Source: an uncultured Desulfovibrio sp.
GTDB lineage: Bacteria; Desulfobacterota; Desulfovibrionia; Desulfovibrionales; Desulfovibrionaceae
Direction: 5' to 3'
Assembly: GCF_949282365.1 (NCBI RefSeq)
Contig: NZ_CASDOY010000012.1
Coordinates: forward strand, 1 to 46,838
DNA: 46,838 nucleotides
Below, piece by piece: positions 5,071 through 11,944 of this stretch; positions within the stretch are counted from its first letter, which is position 1; each line of letters opens with the position of its first letter. The notes under the pieces are model-generated. The model was not told the origin of the DNA and made no database searches. It was given only the letters and a program-made list of their open reading frames with translations. The position numbers and the translations under genes were made by a program.

Positions 5071-7698
5071 CTAGAGGCATTCATCAGGGAGCACCACGAC
5101 ATAGACACGCTTCTTGCCCAATTCGGGAAGCGTTCTTACGGCAGACGACTTGTCATCGGAACGGCGCAGCCATCCGGCATCCGCCAGCACACGAGCAGCC
5201 CTGCGCACGGAATATCCTTTGGCCACTTCGGCCCCGAAGGATTCCGGCAGGATCAGATATTCCGTCCGCCCGTCCGCGTCCTTTTGCCGGAAGCCCACAC
5301 GCCCTATGCAGGTGGTGGCGTTGCTGTCCATGTCCTGGAAGCGGCTTGCCCCGTGCTGCTCGATGAACAGGCGTACCGCGGCAAGGATGGCCGCATCTTC
5401 CGAAGCCCCGGCCCCGCCGCGGGCGGCCAGCCAGTCCGTGAAGCACTGTTCGGCGTAGGTCACAGCCTGGAAATAGTCCGGCAGAATAGCGGCTTGTCGT
5501 GCCACCTCTCCTGCCACGGCACAGAGGGCGAATCGCTGGGCCACGCGCCGCACCTGCCCGTCGGCCTCGGCAGGGCAAAAGCGATCCACCAGGGAATCCA
5601 GCGTAGGGCGGAGCTGTTCCATCAGTGTGGGCATCTCCCGGATCAGGTAGTGCAGGAAGGCCCGTCCGGCATGGCCGTAGTGCTGTCCTGACAATTCCTT
5701 GAGGCGGTTCACTACGGCCCCGGCAGAGGGGAGGCCGTGAAGGTCTGTCAGCATGGCTTTGTCCACAGGCAGGCCCACGAAGCGCACTTCCTGCCCGCCC
5801 CGGGACTTCATGCCGTTTTCAGCCAGCTTGTCCGCAAGGCCCAGCTCGCCGGATGACAGGAAGAGCAGTTGCCAGATGTGTGAGCGGCGCAAATTGCCGT
5901 CGCGTCCGGAGCGGGACTTGCCGGAACCGTTGGCCAGCATATAGGCCGCCTCACTCAGCACGCGGGCATTGACCTGGCCCACTTCGTCCAGGATGAGCAG
6001 ACCGTCATTGTGCAGCGCCGCCACGCCTTCCAGGGCGTTGTCCGTGACGCGCCAGCTTTTGACATGGGCAGGGCCGCCCCAGACGGATGCCGCCACCTGC
6101 AGGGCCGTCGTCTTGCCGGAAGAGCTGCCGCCCTCAAAGGAGAAGCCGCCGCCCTCCATCCCTGCCAGACGCAGCAGTGGCCCGGCAAAAGCGATGCAGA
6201 GGGCAAAGGAAAGACGCACGTTCCCGGCACACAGCTTCGCGATCTCCTGCCAGCCTTCCAGCGTGCCGGCAGTGCCGTAGAGGCCGGTGTGGTAGGCGGA
6301 TTGCAGCACCACGCTTTCCCCCTGCGTGGCGCCGAAGACGGCATCCGGCAGGACGTAGACCGATTCATGCCAGCCCACGCGGGGCACGCAGCGGATGCGG
6401 CGTACAGGCCGCACACTGGCAAGGAAGGCAGCCAGTCTGGCGCGAGTGCCGGGCACGCCGAACCAGCCCCCAGACGCCAGCGTGCCGAACCACTCTCCAC
6501 CCTGCCGGTTGAGCAGTTCCACAGGCATGGCCCAACGGTGGAGCCGTCCGTCCGGATCGTTCCACTCCAGCATCAGGCCCCACTCGTTGCCGTCGGCGTC
6601 GCGGGTCATGCCTCGTACAAAGAGCGGTGGGCCCAGGCGGATGTCATTGCTTTCCCCGTCCGCCTTGAGCTCCTGCTTGTACAGCCCGGCACGCTTCCCC
6701 TCGGCCACCATAAAGAAACCTTCCGGCATGGGGCAGGCGTCGTCCTGCTGGCGGGTCTTCTCTACCACCCTGCGCACGGCCTCAAGGCTGCGGGCCGTGT
6801 GCAGGTCATTGAAGTCCGCCTTTGCGCCATCCAGGGCAGGGCAGACGGCCAGCTTGGCACCAATGGCCTGTGCGGCTTTGGTAGCCGCCTCCACGCCGGG
6901 GTTCCATGCCTTGCCCTCCTTCATGGTCTCGCAATCATTGTCAGCGCAGAGGATGATCTCCCTGTCGGGATACTTGTCCCGGGCCATGCGGGCCACGGCC
7001 TCAAGGTTTCCCGCATTGAAGGCCACAAGGCAGGCGTGGCCCGTGGCAAGGTGCAGGCTTGCGGCGGTGGCGTATCCTTCCGCTATGAGCAGGGGGCCGT
7101 CCTTGGTTCCGTCCTTTGCCGGAATGGGGAAGTAGCCGCCCGCCGTTTTGCCGCCCTTTAGAAAGAGCTTGTCCGGCCCGTCAGCGGGCTTTTCCGGCAG
7201 GATGCTTTGCAGGCTCACCAGCGTGCCGGAAGCATCCAGCACAGGCAGCAACAGTTCTACAATGCCCTGACATTCCCGCTGCCGGATGCCACCAAGAGCA
7301 GGGACACCTTTCCGTTGCAAGTAAGGGTGTGCATCCGATGCGCTTCCCGCTCTTTTCCAGATGGCCCGGGCCAGCTTGGCAGACGCGGCCCAGCGTGTGG
7401 CCTGTTCTTCTTCGGCAGCTTTCCGGGCAGCGGCGATGCGTTCCCGCAGGGCCTTGCGCTCGGCAGGGGACAGGTCTTTGGCCGGTCTGGTAGACCGCGA
7501 TCCTTCATCACCGGTGATCCAGTTCTTCCACCAGCAGCAGGCCGGATCATCCAGGTGGATACGGTAGGCCCCGTCCTTGCCGCGGGGCTTGTCCGTGGTG
7601 CCGCAGCGGTGCAGCCCGCCGTCCGCCTGGACGTGTTCCACCAGCAGCCCGGCAGCCCGCAGGCTCTCTTCAAAGGCGCTCAGGATGTCACTATTCAT
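5071..7698 (-). CDS. TOPRIM-DUF927 primase-helicase
   Basis: 875 residues. Residues 1-70 have a Cys/His-containing segment (H30-x-C, C54-C55) resembling a degenerate zinc-binding primase N-terminus. A TOPRIM domain follows (L-I-A-E-G-Y at about 204-209, A-D-N-D at 252-255, D-F-N-D-L at 295-299). A DUF927 helicase-like ATPase comes next, with Walker A G-G-S-S-S-G-K-T-T (523-531) and Walker B L-L-I-L-D-E (567-572). This is the architecture of plasmid, prophage and satellite replication proteins, analogous in role to P4 alpha. ATG 7698 has AAGGAGG, and the start overlaps the preceding gene by 8 bases. It probably drives autonomous replication of the island. Confidence 0.92.
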   Translation of the reverse strand: MNSDILSAFEESLRAAGLLVEHVQADGGLHRCGTTDKPRGKDGAYRIHLDDPACCWWKNWITGDEGSRSTRPAKDLSPAERKALRERIAAARKAAEEEQATRWAASAKLARAIWKRAGSASDAHPYLQRKGVPALGGIRQRECQGIVELLLPVLDASGTLVSLQSILPEKPADGPDKLFLKGGKTAGGYFPIPAKDGTKDGPLLIAEGYATAASLHLATGHACLVAFNAGNLEAVARMARDKYPDREIILCADNDCETMKEGKAWNPGVEAATKAAQAIGAKLAVCPALDGAKADFNDLHTARSLEAVRRVVEKTRQQDDACPMPEGFFMVAEGKRAGLYKQELKADGESNDIRLGPPLFVRGMTRDADGNEWGLMLEWNDPDGRLHRWAMPVELLNRQGGEWFGTLASGGWFGVPGTRARLAAFLASVRPVRRIRCVPRVGWHESVYVLPDAVFGATQGESVVLQSAYHTGLYGTAGTLEGWQEIAKLCAGNVRLSFALCIAFAGPLLRLAGMEGGGFSFEGGSSSGKTTALQVAASVWGGPAHVKSWRVTDNALEGVAALHNDGLLILDEVGQVNARVLSEAAYMLANGSGKSRSGRDGNLRRSHIWQLLFLSSGELGLADKLAENGMKSRGGQEVRFVGLPVDKAMLTDLHGLPSAGAVVNRLKELSGQHYGHAGRAFLHYLIREMPTLMEQLRPTLDSLVDRFCPAEADGQVRRVAQRFALCAVAGEVARQAAILPDYFQAVTYAEQCFTDWLAARGGAGASEDAAILAAVRLFIEQHGASRFQDMDSNATTCIGRVGFRQKDADGRTEYLILPESFGAEVAKGYSVRRAARVLADAGWLRRSDDKSSAVRTLPELGKKRVYVVVLPDECL

Positions 7699-8002
7699 GG
7701 TCGCCTCCTTCCCGCTCGGGATCCCACAGCGGGGGCAGGTCGCGCTCATGCGGCAGCCCGGCAAGGGGGAAGGAGAGCTCCCCGCCGGCAATGGCGATCT
7801 TGTCCAGGAGCAGGTCGAAGCAGAGGGCAAGGCCCACATTGCTATCATCAGAGGGCAGGCTACCGGCATCCTGAGAAAGCATGTCGCCCACGACGTTGCG
7901 CAGGAAGCTGGCAAGGTGGGCAGCGTCTTCAAGAGCACTGTTGGGGGAAACGTGCCGCAGGCTCCGGGGGATGCTGGAAGAGCGGGCGCAGTAGTTACGC
8001 AT
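7691..8002 (-). CDS. island hypothetical protein, 103 aa
   Basis: ATG 8002 lies within the last codons of the upstream gene in an ATGCGTAA overlap and uses the GAGGTG just before it as Shine-Dalgarno. The stop overlaps the primase start. The 103-residue product is helical (A-A-H-L-A-S-F-L-R-N-V-V-G-D segment), then acidic. No family recognised. Tight coupling with the primase-helicase suggests a replication accessory or regulator. Confidence 0.65.
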   Translation of the reverse strand: MRNYCARSSSIPRSLRHVSPNSALEDAAHLASFLRNVVGDMLSQDAGSLPSDDSNVGLALCFDLLLDKIAIAGGELSFPLAGLPHERDLPPLWDPEREGGDHE

Positions 8003-8531
8003 GGCGCACCTCCTGCTGATCCAGACCACGAGCCAGCCGCAGCAGGCCCAGGGCCATGCCGGTTCCCCGGTCTTTGGTCGCCACCAGCTCGCGGTCCAGG
8101 GCGGCCAGTTCACCGGTCAGAGCATCTACCAGCAGGCCGTCCGCATTGCCCGGCAGGGAAAGACGCTCCCGGATCAGGGGCAACAGCTCCCCGGCCACGG
8201 CCCGCACACCGCGCAGGGCCTCCCGGTATTCGTGCAGGGCATGGGCCGCCGCTTGCAGGTCATCCAGGGCGGCCTGTGCCTGCCGCTCAAGTTTGCCGCG
8301 TGCATCCGGCAAGGAGCGCCGGGCGCACCAGTTCAGCACATGCCGGAAGCTGGAGGCGGGCAACTGGCGCAGGGAGGCGGCCCCCCATTCCTCCAGCAGT
8401 TCATCAAGAAGCATCTCATGGCGGGCCGCCTGTCCTTCGCCGCAAGGATTGCCGGCAGCGGCGGCGGTCAGGGCCGCCTTGACGGCGGACAGCTGGTCTT
8501 CGGTCATCAGGGCAGGGAGGGGACTACGCAT
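7995..8531 (-). CDS. island hypothetical protein, helical, 178 aa
   Basis: 178 residues, almost entirely helical. The N-terminal 70 contain a segment ending in L-P-A-S-S-F-R-H-V-L-N-W that resembles the helical ORF6C-like region of some phage antirepressors (weak, by eye). The rest is a Leu/Ala/Arg-rich coiled-coil stretch (about 80-165). The start ATG 8531 overlaps the upstream frame (ATGCGTAG) behind GAGGTGCGCC. The C-terminus ends E-V-R-H-A exactly like the upstream ORF, because the junction DNA is repeated. No certain function. Confidence 0.65.
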   Translation of the reverse strand: MRSPLPALMTEDQLSAVKAALTAAAAGNPCGEGQAARHEMLLDELLEEWGAASLRQLPASSFRHVLNWCARRSLPDARGKLERQAQAALDDLQAAAHALHEYREALRGVRAVAGELLPLIRERLSLPGNADGLLVDALTGELAALDRELVATKDRGTGMALGLLRLARGLDQQEVRHA

Positions 8532-9021
8532 GGCGCACCTCCACCACGGTCAGGACATGGCCGAGCATGGCCCAGCGCACACGGGCCGACGTGGACAACG
8601 ACGTGCCCAGCAGGGCCACAAGGGCGGCAGTTTCACCGGCACGGGCCAGCTTGCGAAGAAGGAAGGACAGGGACGCACGGCCACCGCAGGACGCGGCGCG
8701 GAAAAGGGGGATGGAATGTATGAAGCACCTGACTTGTTTGGGGTTTTGAAGGCGAAAAAAAAGACGGGACACCCTCCCCGGCCAGTCAGAGGCCGCCAGT
8801 CCTCGCGGATACTGGAGGTGTCCCGTCAATATGGAGCACCGCTCACAGGATACACCTGTAGCGGGAATGCTGACGAAACAAAAAAGACCGCTCTTTTCCT
8901 GCATGTGGGGCATGCGGAAGGCGTCGGTTACGCCTCTGACTGTTTGGGGAAGTTCAGTCTGCCCCAGACAGCGGGCGCGCGTCAAGGGGCGCAGACGTTC
9001 AGCGGTGTTGCTATGCAGCAT
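8524..9021 (-). CDS. ORF spanning a structured RNA/terminator, uncertain
   Basis: The frame starts at ATG 9021 (or 9030), overlapping the stop of the Cys-rich gene, and ends in E-V-R-H-A overlapping the next start, so it fits the overlapping-gene array. Its middle, however, encodes a 65-base stem structure plus a T8 run (8755-8827), and that part of the protein is dictated by the RNA. The product has eight Cys-containing patches but no recognised domain. It could be a short leader peptide upstream of the RNA plus a separate small gene downstream, as in P4 leader regions, rather than one protein. Confidence 0.4.
   Translation of the reverse strand: MLHSNTAERLRPLTRARCLGQTELPQTVRGVTDAFRMPHMQEKSGLFCFVSIPATGVSCERCSILTGHLQYPRGLAASDWPGRVSRLFFRLQNPKQVRCFIHSIPLFRAASCGGRASLSFLLRKLARAGETAALVALLGTSLSTSARVRWAMLGHVLTVVEVRHA
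8755..8827 (-). ncRNA. candidate structured RNA ending in a terminator-like U-tract
   Basis: On the minus strand an 11-bp perfect outer stem (8817-8827 with 8763-8773) encloses two inner hairpins (ACTGG/CCAGT at 8811-8815/8796-8800 and a GGCC/GGCC pair at about 8780-8794). It is immediately followed by eight T (8755-8762). P4-type satellites encode a short immunity RNA in the leader before the primase gene and use premature termination there. Position and shape fit that role, which is inference. Confidence 0.55.
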
Positions 9022-9457
9022 GGCAGCCATCCTTCACCTTGAAGCCGGGGCAGAGGACAGGCCAGCCGCGCCCGTCCGGCAGATAATGGGAGCGGCATCC
9101 CACAAGGCCGATGATGGCGGCCCGGAAGGACGGCACGATGCCATGCGTGCGGACACGGCAGAGCCAGCTTTGACGGGGGGACGGGTTCGGATCGCCCCAG
9201 GCCTCTCCCCACTTGCCGGGCGCGAACAGGTCACACCCCCCGGCGGCGGTGCGGAGCTTTTCGCCGGACAGCATGCACAACAAACGGTCACGGCCGGAAG
9301 CCAGGGCCACGCGGCGGAAAAACTGGCAGCGGTCGCAGCTTTCAGGTTGCGAGGGGCGGGGCGGTGTGGCATGATGGGGACAAGCAAGATCCCTCACCTT
9401 GCCGCCTTTTTGATTTGCCCCCACCGCCGCCAAGCTGGGGGCTTTTTTATTACGCAT
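9011..9457 (-). CDS. Cys-rich hypothetical protein, 148 aa
   Basis: ATG 9457 overlaps the stop of the AlpA-like gene (ATGCGTAA). Of 148 residues, the centre carries C-D-R-C, then C 18 residues on and another 14 after that, followed by D-L-F. This is a four-Cys arrangement typical of small zinc-binding phage proteins. A basic N-terminus and two further Cys near the end are visible. No named family. It lies between the regulator and the structured RNA, in the early part of the array. Metal binding is inferred. Confidence 0.55.
   Translation of the reverse strand: MRNKKAPSLAAVGANQKGGKVRDLACPHHATPPRPSQPESCDRCQFFRRVALASGRDRLLCMLSGEKLRTAAGGCDLFAPGKWGEAWGDPNPSPRQSWLCRVRTHGIVPSFRAAIIGLVGCRSHYLPDGRGWPVLCPGFKVKDGCHAA
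9417..9451 (+). terminator. terminator-like hairpin on the plus strand
   Basis: GCCCCCA (9417-9423) pairs with TGGGGGC (9436-9442), followed by TTTTTTATT. It lies inside the start of the minus-strand Cys-rich gene. It could stop antisense transcription, but no plus-strand gene is evident upstream. Confidence 0.4.
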
Positions 9458-9686
9458 TGGCGGCCCCCTCACCGGCATTGAGACGGTCGATCAGGGCGCG
9501 CACATCTTCCACACGATAGCCGCGGGCACGCTTGCCCAGAGCCACGGGCCGGGGGAACAGCCCGGACTTTACACCGTCGTACCAGGCAGTCCGGCAGACA
9601 GGCACGAACCGCAGCACGTCGGCCAGGCGCAGGAATCCAGTTTCCGGCAGGGTAGGTCTGGGGGAGCTTTGAACGGTAGCGGACAT
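9450..9686 (-). CDS. AlpA-like DNA-binding regulator
   Basis: 78 residues with the AlpA/phage regulator winged-helix pattern: F-L-R-L-A-D-V-L, then T-A-W-Y-D-G-V-K-S-G-L-F-P-R-P-V, G-x-R-A-R-G-Y-R, and a terminal amphipathic helix R-A-L-I-D-R-L. AlpA family proteins activate or repress int/alpha-type genes of satellites and prophages. ATG 9686 is preceded by AAGGAGG, but that sequence is one arm of a perfect 12-bp hairpin, so translation is probably gated. The gene heads the long replication array and overlaps the next gene. Confidence 0.85.
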   Translation of the reverse strand: MSATVQSSPRPTLPETGFLRLADVLRFVPVCRTAWYDGVKSGLFPRPVALGKRARGYRVEDVRALIDRLNAGEGAANA

Positions 9687-9691
9687 GAAAA

Positions 9692-9727
9692 AACCTCCTT
9701 GCAGCTTGATGCATTTGCAAGGAGGTT
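9692..9727 (-). promoter_or_regulatory. hairpin sequestering the AlpA-gene Shine-Dalgarno
   Basis: In the minus-strand transcript AACCTCCTTGCA (from 9727-9716) pairs perfectly with TGCAAGGAGGTT (9703-9692). The 3' arm contains the Shine-Dalgarno and is followed by a run of six T just before ATG 9686. It can act as an attenuator/terminator or a translational lock; as DNA it is also a palindromic operator. Confidence 0.7.
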
Positions 9728-9739
9728 AGCGCACCGTGC

Positions 9740-9830
9740 GGTGTGGTAAGCAAGCGGGGTAAGGCGTGGTATTTTCGTCTGTGAGGTGTGGTATTTTTCC
9801 CGGGAAGGTGGGGTAAGGTCTACCACGGTA
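9740..9830. repeat. GTGTGGTA-type iterated sites upstream of the AlpA gene
   Basis: Six direct copies of a G(C/T)GNGGTA(A/T) motif, with the GGTA core at 9745, 9758, 9768, 9790, 9812 and 9827. A TTCCCGGGAA palindrome (9797-9806) and CGCACCGTGCG (9730-9740) are nearby. Regulator-binding sites or replication iterons are the likely readings. Confidence 0.5.
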
Positions 9831-10782
9831 AGGTTTTAGTGCTGCCGTTGAACAGGTTCTTGCCGTACTGCTGCCAGTCTGTAATGTTTCCTTGAGGATG
9901 CATCAGGCCGCCAATCATAGCCCAAGAGGCCCCGGCACCCTTCAAGCAGGCCGCCGTCTCCTGGGGAGTCTTGCCCTCCTTCCAGCACTGCTCTATTACG
10001 GCAATCAGGCCGTACCACTTCAAGCCTTGGCCTTCACCCTGCCGGGCCTGTTCCAGCTCTGCTCTGGTCTTCTCCAGCTCAGCTTGCAAGGCGGCCTTCT
10101 CTTGCCGGGCCTGTTCCAGCTCAGCTTTTAGGACGGCTTCCCGTTCGGCAATGGGAGAGGCTTTTCCCCGCAGGGCGGTTGCCGTGTCGCCCTCCTCTCC
10201 ACCAGCTGCCTTGCCTCTGCCGCCCATCGCTTTCTGCCAGTTTAGCCAGTCAAGAACGTGAAAGGTAAAATTTTCATCTTGCAAGTCTTTTGTAGTAAAA
10301 AATGGGCCATCAGGGTAAAGCTCTTCGCTATGTTTCCTGAATCCTTCTTCCCATGAGCAGACAGGACCCTGGCCGCTGTTCATGAAGTCAATGAAGTGCA
10401 TCGGACTCATTTTCAGCCACCGGCGCACGATATCGGCGGGGATATTCTCCCCATATTCCTTCATGATCTCCGCCTCTGGGTGGGCAGGCTCCCAGAGAAC
10501 TTCAGGATGCTCCTTTTCATAGGCCGCCACATCCTCAGGGCGCATAAAGACATTTTCCGTATCATACCATTCTTTAGAAAAATCGATACACCATATGCTG
10601 GAGAGCAGCGAACAAAAGTGAACTTCCTTTCCGTCTGTGGGGCGTATTCTACTGTCAATACGAGCAAAAAAGGATATACCATTCCTTTCGGCAACTCCGT
10701 TCAGGAATCCGGCGCTCTTGTGCCAACGATGAAGGATGTCATCCACTGCAACGATCTGTTCAAGTACTACAGTCTTGTCCAT
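9820..10782 (-). CDS. unrecognised coiled-coil cargo protein, 320 aa
   Basis: 320 residues. The N-terminal ~200 look globular and acidic with many aromatics and match no family I know. About 205-250 is a Glu/Ala/Gln/Leu coiled coil built from repeats of E-L-E-Q-A-R-Q, and the repetition is visible in the DNA. The last ~70 residues form a compact helical segment with W-K-E-G and a T-P-Q-E-T motif that could be helix-turn-helix. The 5' half is clearly AT-richer than the neighbouring genes, suggesting separate acquisition. ATG 10782 has a short AAGG upstream. It lies between replication and toxin-antitoxin genes, a usual cargo/defence position; function unknown. Confidence 0.75.
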   Translation of the reverse strand: MDKTVVLEQIVAVDDILHRWHKSAGFLNGVAERNGISFFARIDSRIRPTDGKEVHFCSLLSSIWCIDFSKEWYDTENVFMRPEDVAAYEKEHPEVLWEPAHPEAEIMKEYGENIPADIVRRWLKMSPMHFIDFMNSGQGPVCSWEEGFRKHSEELYPDGPFFTTKDLQDENFTFHVLDWLNWQKAMGGRGKAAGGEEGDTATALRGKASPIAEREAVLKAELEQARQEKAALQAELEKTRAELEQARQGEGQGLKWYGLIAVIEQCWKEGKTPQETAACLKGAGASWAMIGGLMHPQGNITDWQQYGKNLFNGSTKTLPW

Positions 10783-11043
10783 ATTCGTACCTTGCTGGGC
10801 ACTCTCTTTTGATCCCCCAGGCAGGGCGGCAAGGGTTCCGCCTTTTCGGCATGGGTAGCTAGTCCATGCCTAGCCGGGGAAAAGCCATTGGCTCCCACCT
10901 CGTGGCCCACGGCTTCACCTGGTGAAGCATAGTGGGCTATGGCTTCCGGCAGGGAGAGGAGCAGGCCGTCCTGGCACCCCGCTGCTTCCCATCCAGGACA
11001 GGCCAGCCACATATGCCGGAGATTGCGCCTCCGGGCCGTGCGG
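10783..11043. other. intergenic with a long imperfect palindrome
   Basis: 261 bases between the antitoxin stop and the cargo gene. A near-perfect palindrome GCTTCACCTGGTGAAGC (10912-10928) sits inside a longer imperfect inverted repeat (about 10896-10942). A minus-strand frame runs across it without a clear start; I do not call it a gene. Confidence 0.4.
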
Positions 11044-11358
11044 TCATGCCTCGCACAGGGCCCGCCGCACCACGTCAGGGGCGACTTCGATGACACGCAG
11101 ATAAGCCCGTGCTGCCGGATCGGGCTGTCTCCTGCCCTGTTCCCAGTTGCGAAGGGTATAGAGGGACAGGCCAAAGGCCGCCGCGAATACGGTCTGGGAG
11201 AGGCCCAGCTTTTGCCGGATGGCCTTCACGTCCACCCGTTCGGGAGCACTGGCCGGGGGGAAGTCATGCACGCCGTATTGCGCCCTGTCCGCCGTCCCGT
11301 CCATGTAGCCCACAGCTTCGGTCAGACCGGTGATGATTTCTTGTCCTATCGTGCTCAT
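11044..11358 (-). CDS. HTH-XRE antitoxin (HigA-like)
   Basis: 104 residues. The C-terminal half is a Cro/C1-type helix-turn-helix: V-K-A-I-R-Q-K-L-G-L-S-Q-T-V-F-A, then an N-W-E-Q-G-R recognition segment followed by P-D-P-A-A. ATG 11358 overlaps the toxin stop in ATGA, so the two are coupled; a longer in-frame start at 11544 would lie inside the toxin gene. In this toxin-first order the antitoxin normally neutralises the RelE-fold toxin and represses the shared promoter. Confidence 0.85.
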   Translation of the reverse strand: MSTIGQEIITGLTEAVGYMDGTADRAQYGVHDFPPASAPERVDVKAIRQKLGLSQTVFAAAFGLSLYTLRNWEQGRRQPDPAARAYLRVIEVAPDVVRRALCEA

Positions 11359-11690
11359 GGCTTTTGCCTCCCATATGCCGCAAGCAGCGCCGTCAGGCGG
11401 CGCATATCGTTCTTCTCGTCTTGCGTCAGATTCGCTTTTTCGTTCTTCCCGTATATCAGCAGGGCAAACAGGGGAATGCGCTCGGAATGAAAGTAGTAGA
11501 TCACCCTGTAGCCGCCGCTCTTGCCTTCTCCTTCTCTTGCCCACCGCAGCTTGCGAACGCCGCCCGTGCCTTCCATGACCTTTCCGCTGTCGGGATGTTC
11601 GGCAAGGTAGGCCACCAGGTCGGCGCGTTCCGTTTCAGAAAGCAGGCCCTTGGCCCTGCGCAAAAAGGAAGGCGTTTCAACGACGGTCAT
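11355..11690 (-). CDS. RelE/HigB-type toxin
   Basis: 111 residues from ATG 11690. Features are V-V-E-T-P-S-F-L, a central K-L-R-W, the G-G-Y-R-V-I-Y-Y-F strand pair, and a terminal Y-G-K-N-E-K-A-N-L-T segment, as in RelE/ParE-fold mRNA-interferase toxins of the COG4737 type. Upstream ATGs at 11705 and 11723 fall on or before the predicted transcription start, so I prefer 11690. It probably cleaves mRNA on the ribosome and is held inactive by the downstream antitoxin. Likely role: stabilising the island. Confidence 0.85.
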   Translation of the reverse strand: MTVVETPSFLRRAKGLLSETERADLVAYLAEHPDSGKVMEGTGGVRKLRWAREGEGKSGGYRVIYYFHSERIPLFALLIYGKNEKANLTQDEKNDMRRLTALLAAYGRQKP

Positions 11691-11711
11691 AGGTGGTGTG
11701 TGCATGGTTCT

Positions 11712-11739
11712 ATTGTAAGTCATTGGCTTATAACGTCAA
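11712..11739 (-). promoter_or_regulatory. promoter of the toxin-antitoxin pair
   Basis: TTGACG (11734-11739) and TACAAT (11712-11717) on the minus strand with a 16-base spacer. Transcription would start near 11705, just before the toxin ATG at 11690. Confidence 0.65.
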
Positions 11740-11791
11740 GAGGCAAGCCTCCGGCAAGGGAGGTGGCCTCAGCCTTTGCCGCAGGCCGCAG

Positions 11792-11892
11792 GGAACACGA
11801 GAACACGAAGGAACACGAAGCATTCTTAAAGGTGTTCCGCCCGCAAACCCTTGTGGCTGTAAGGCGGGAACACGAAGAACACCAGGAACACC
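11792..11892. repeat. GAACACGAA repeat locus 2
   Basis: Seven GAACAC/GTGTTC units between the toxin promoter and the integrase stop. The 29-base core at 11845-11873 is identical, in the same orientation, to 4999-5027 of locus 1. Confidence 0.85.
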
Positions 11893-11944
11893 AAAAACGG
11901 ATAAACTAAGGGGAGGTGCCGGCAGGGCAGGGAGCATGATCTGT

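Noticed and set aside
4789..5108. Overlapping frames encoding F-V-F or E-H-E-E-H repeats
   Set aside because: They only translate the GAACACGAA DNA repeats; all six frames look repetitive.
8831..9481. A 216-codon plus-strand frame opposite the Cys-rich gene
   Set aside because: No ribosome binding site, Gly/Ala/Arg-rich; the minus-strand array has overlapping starts and stops here.
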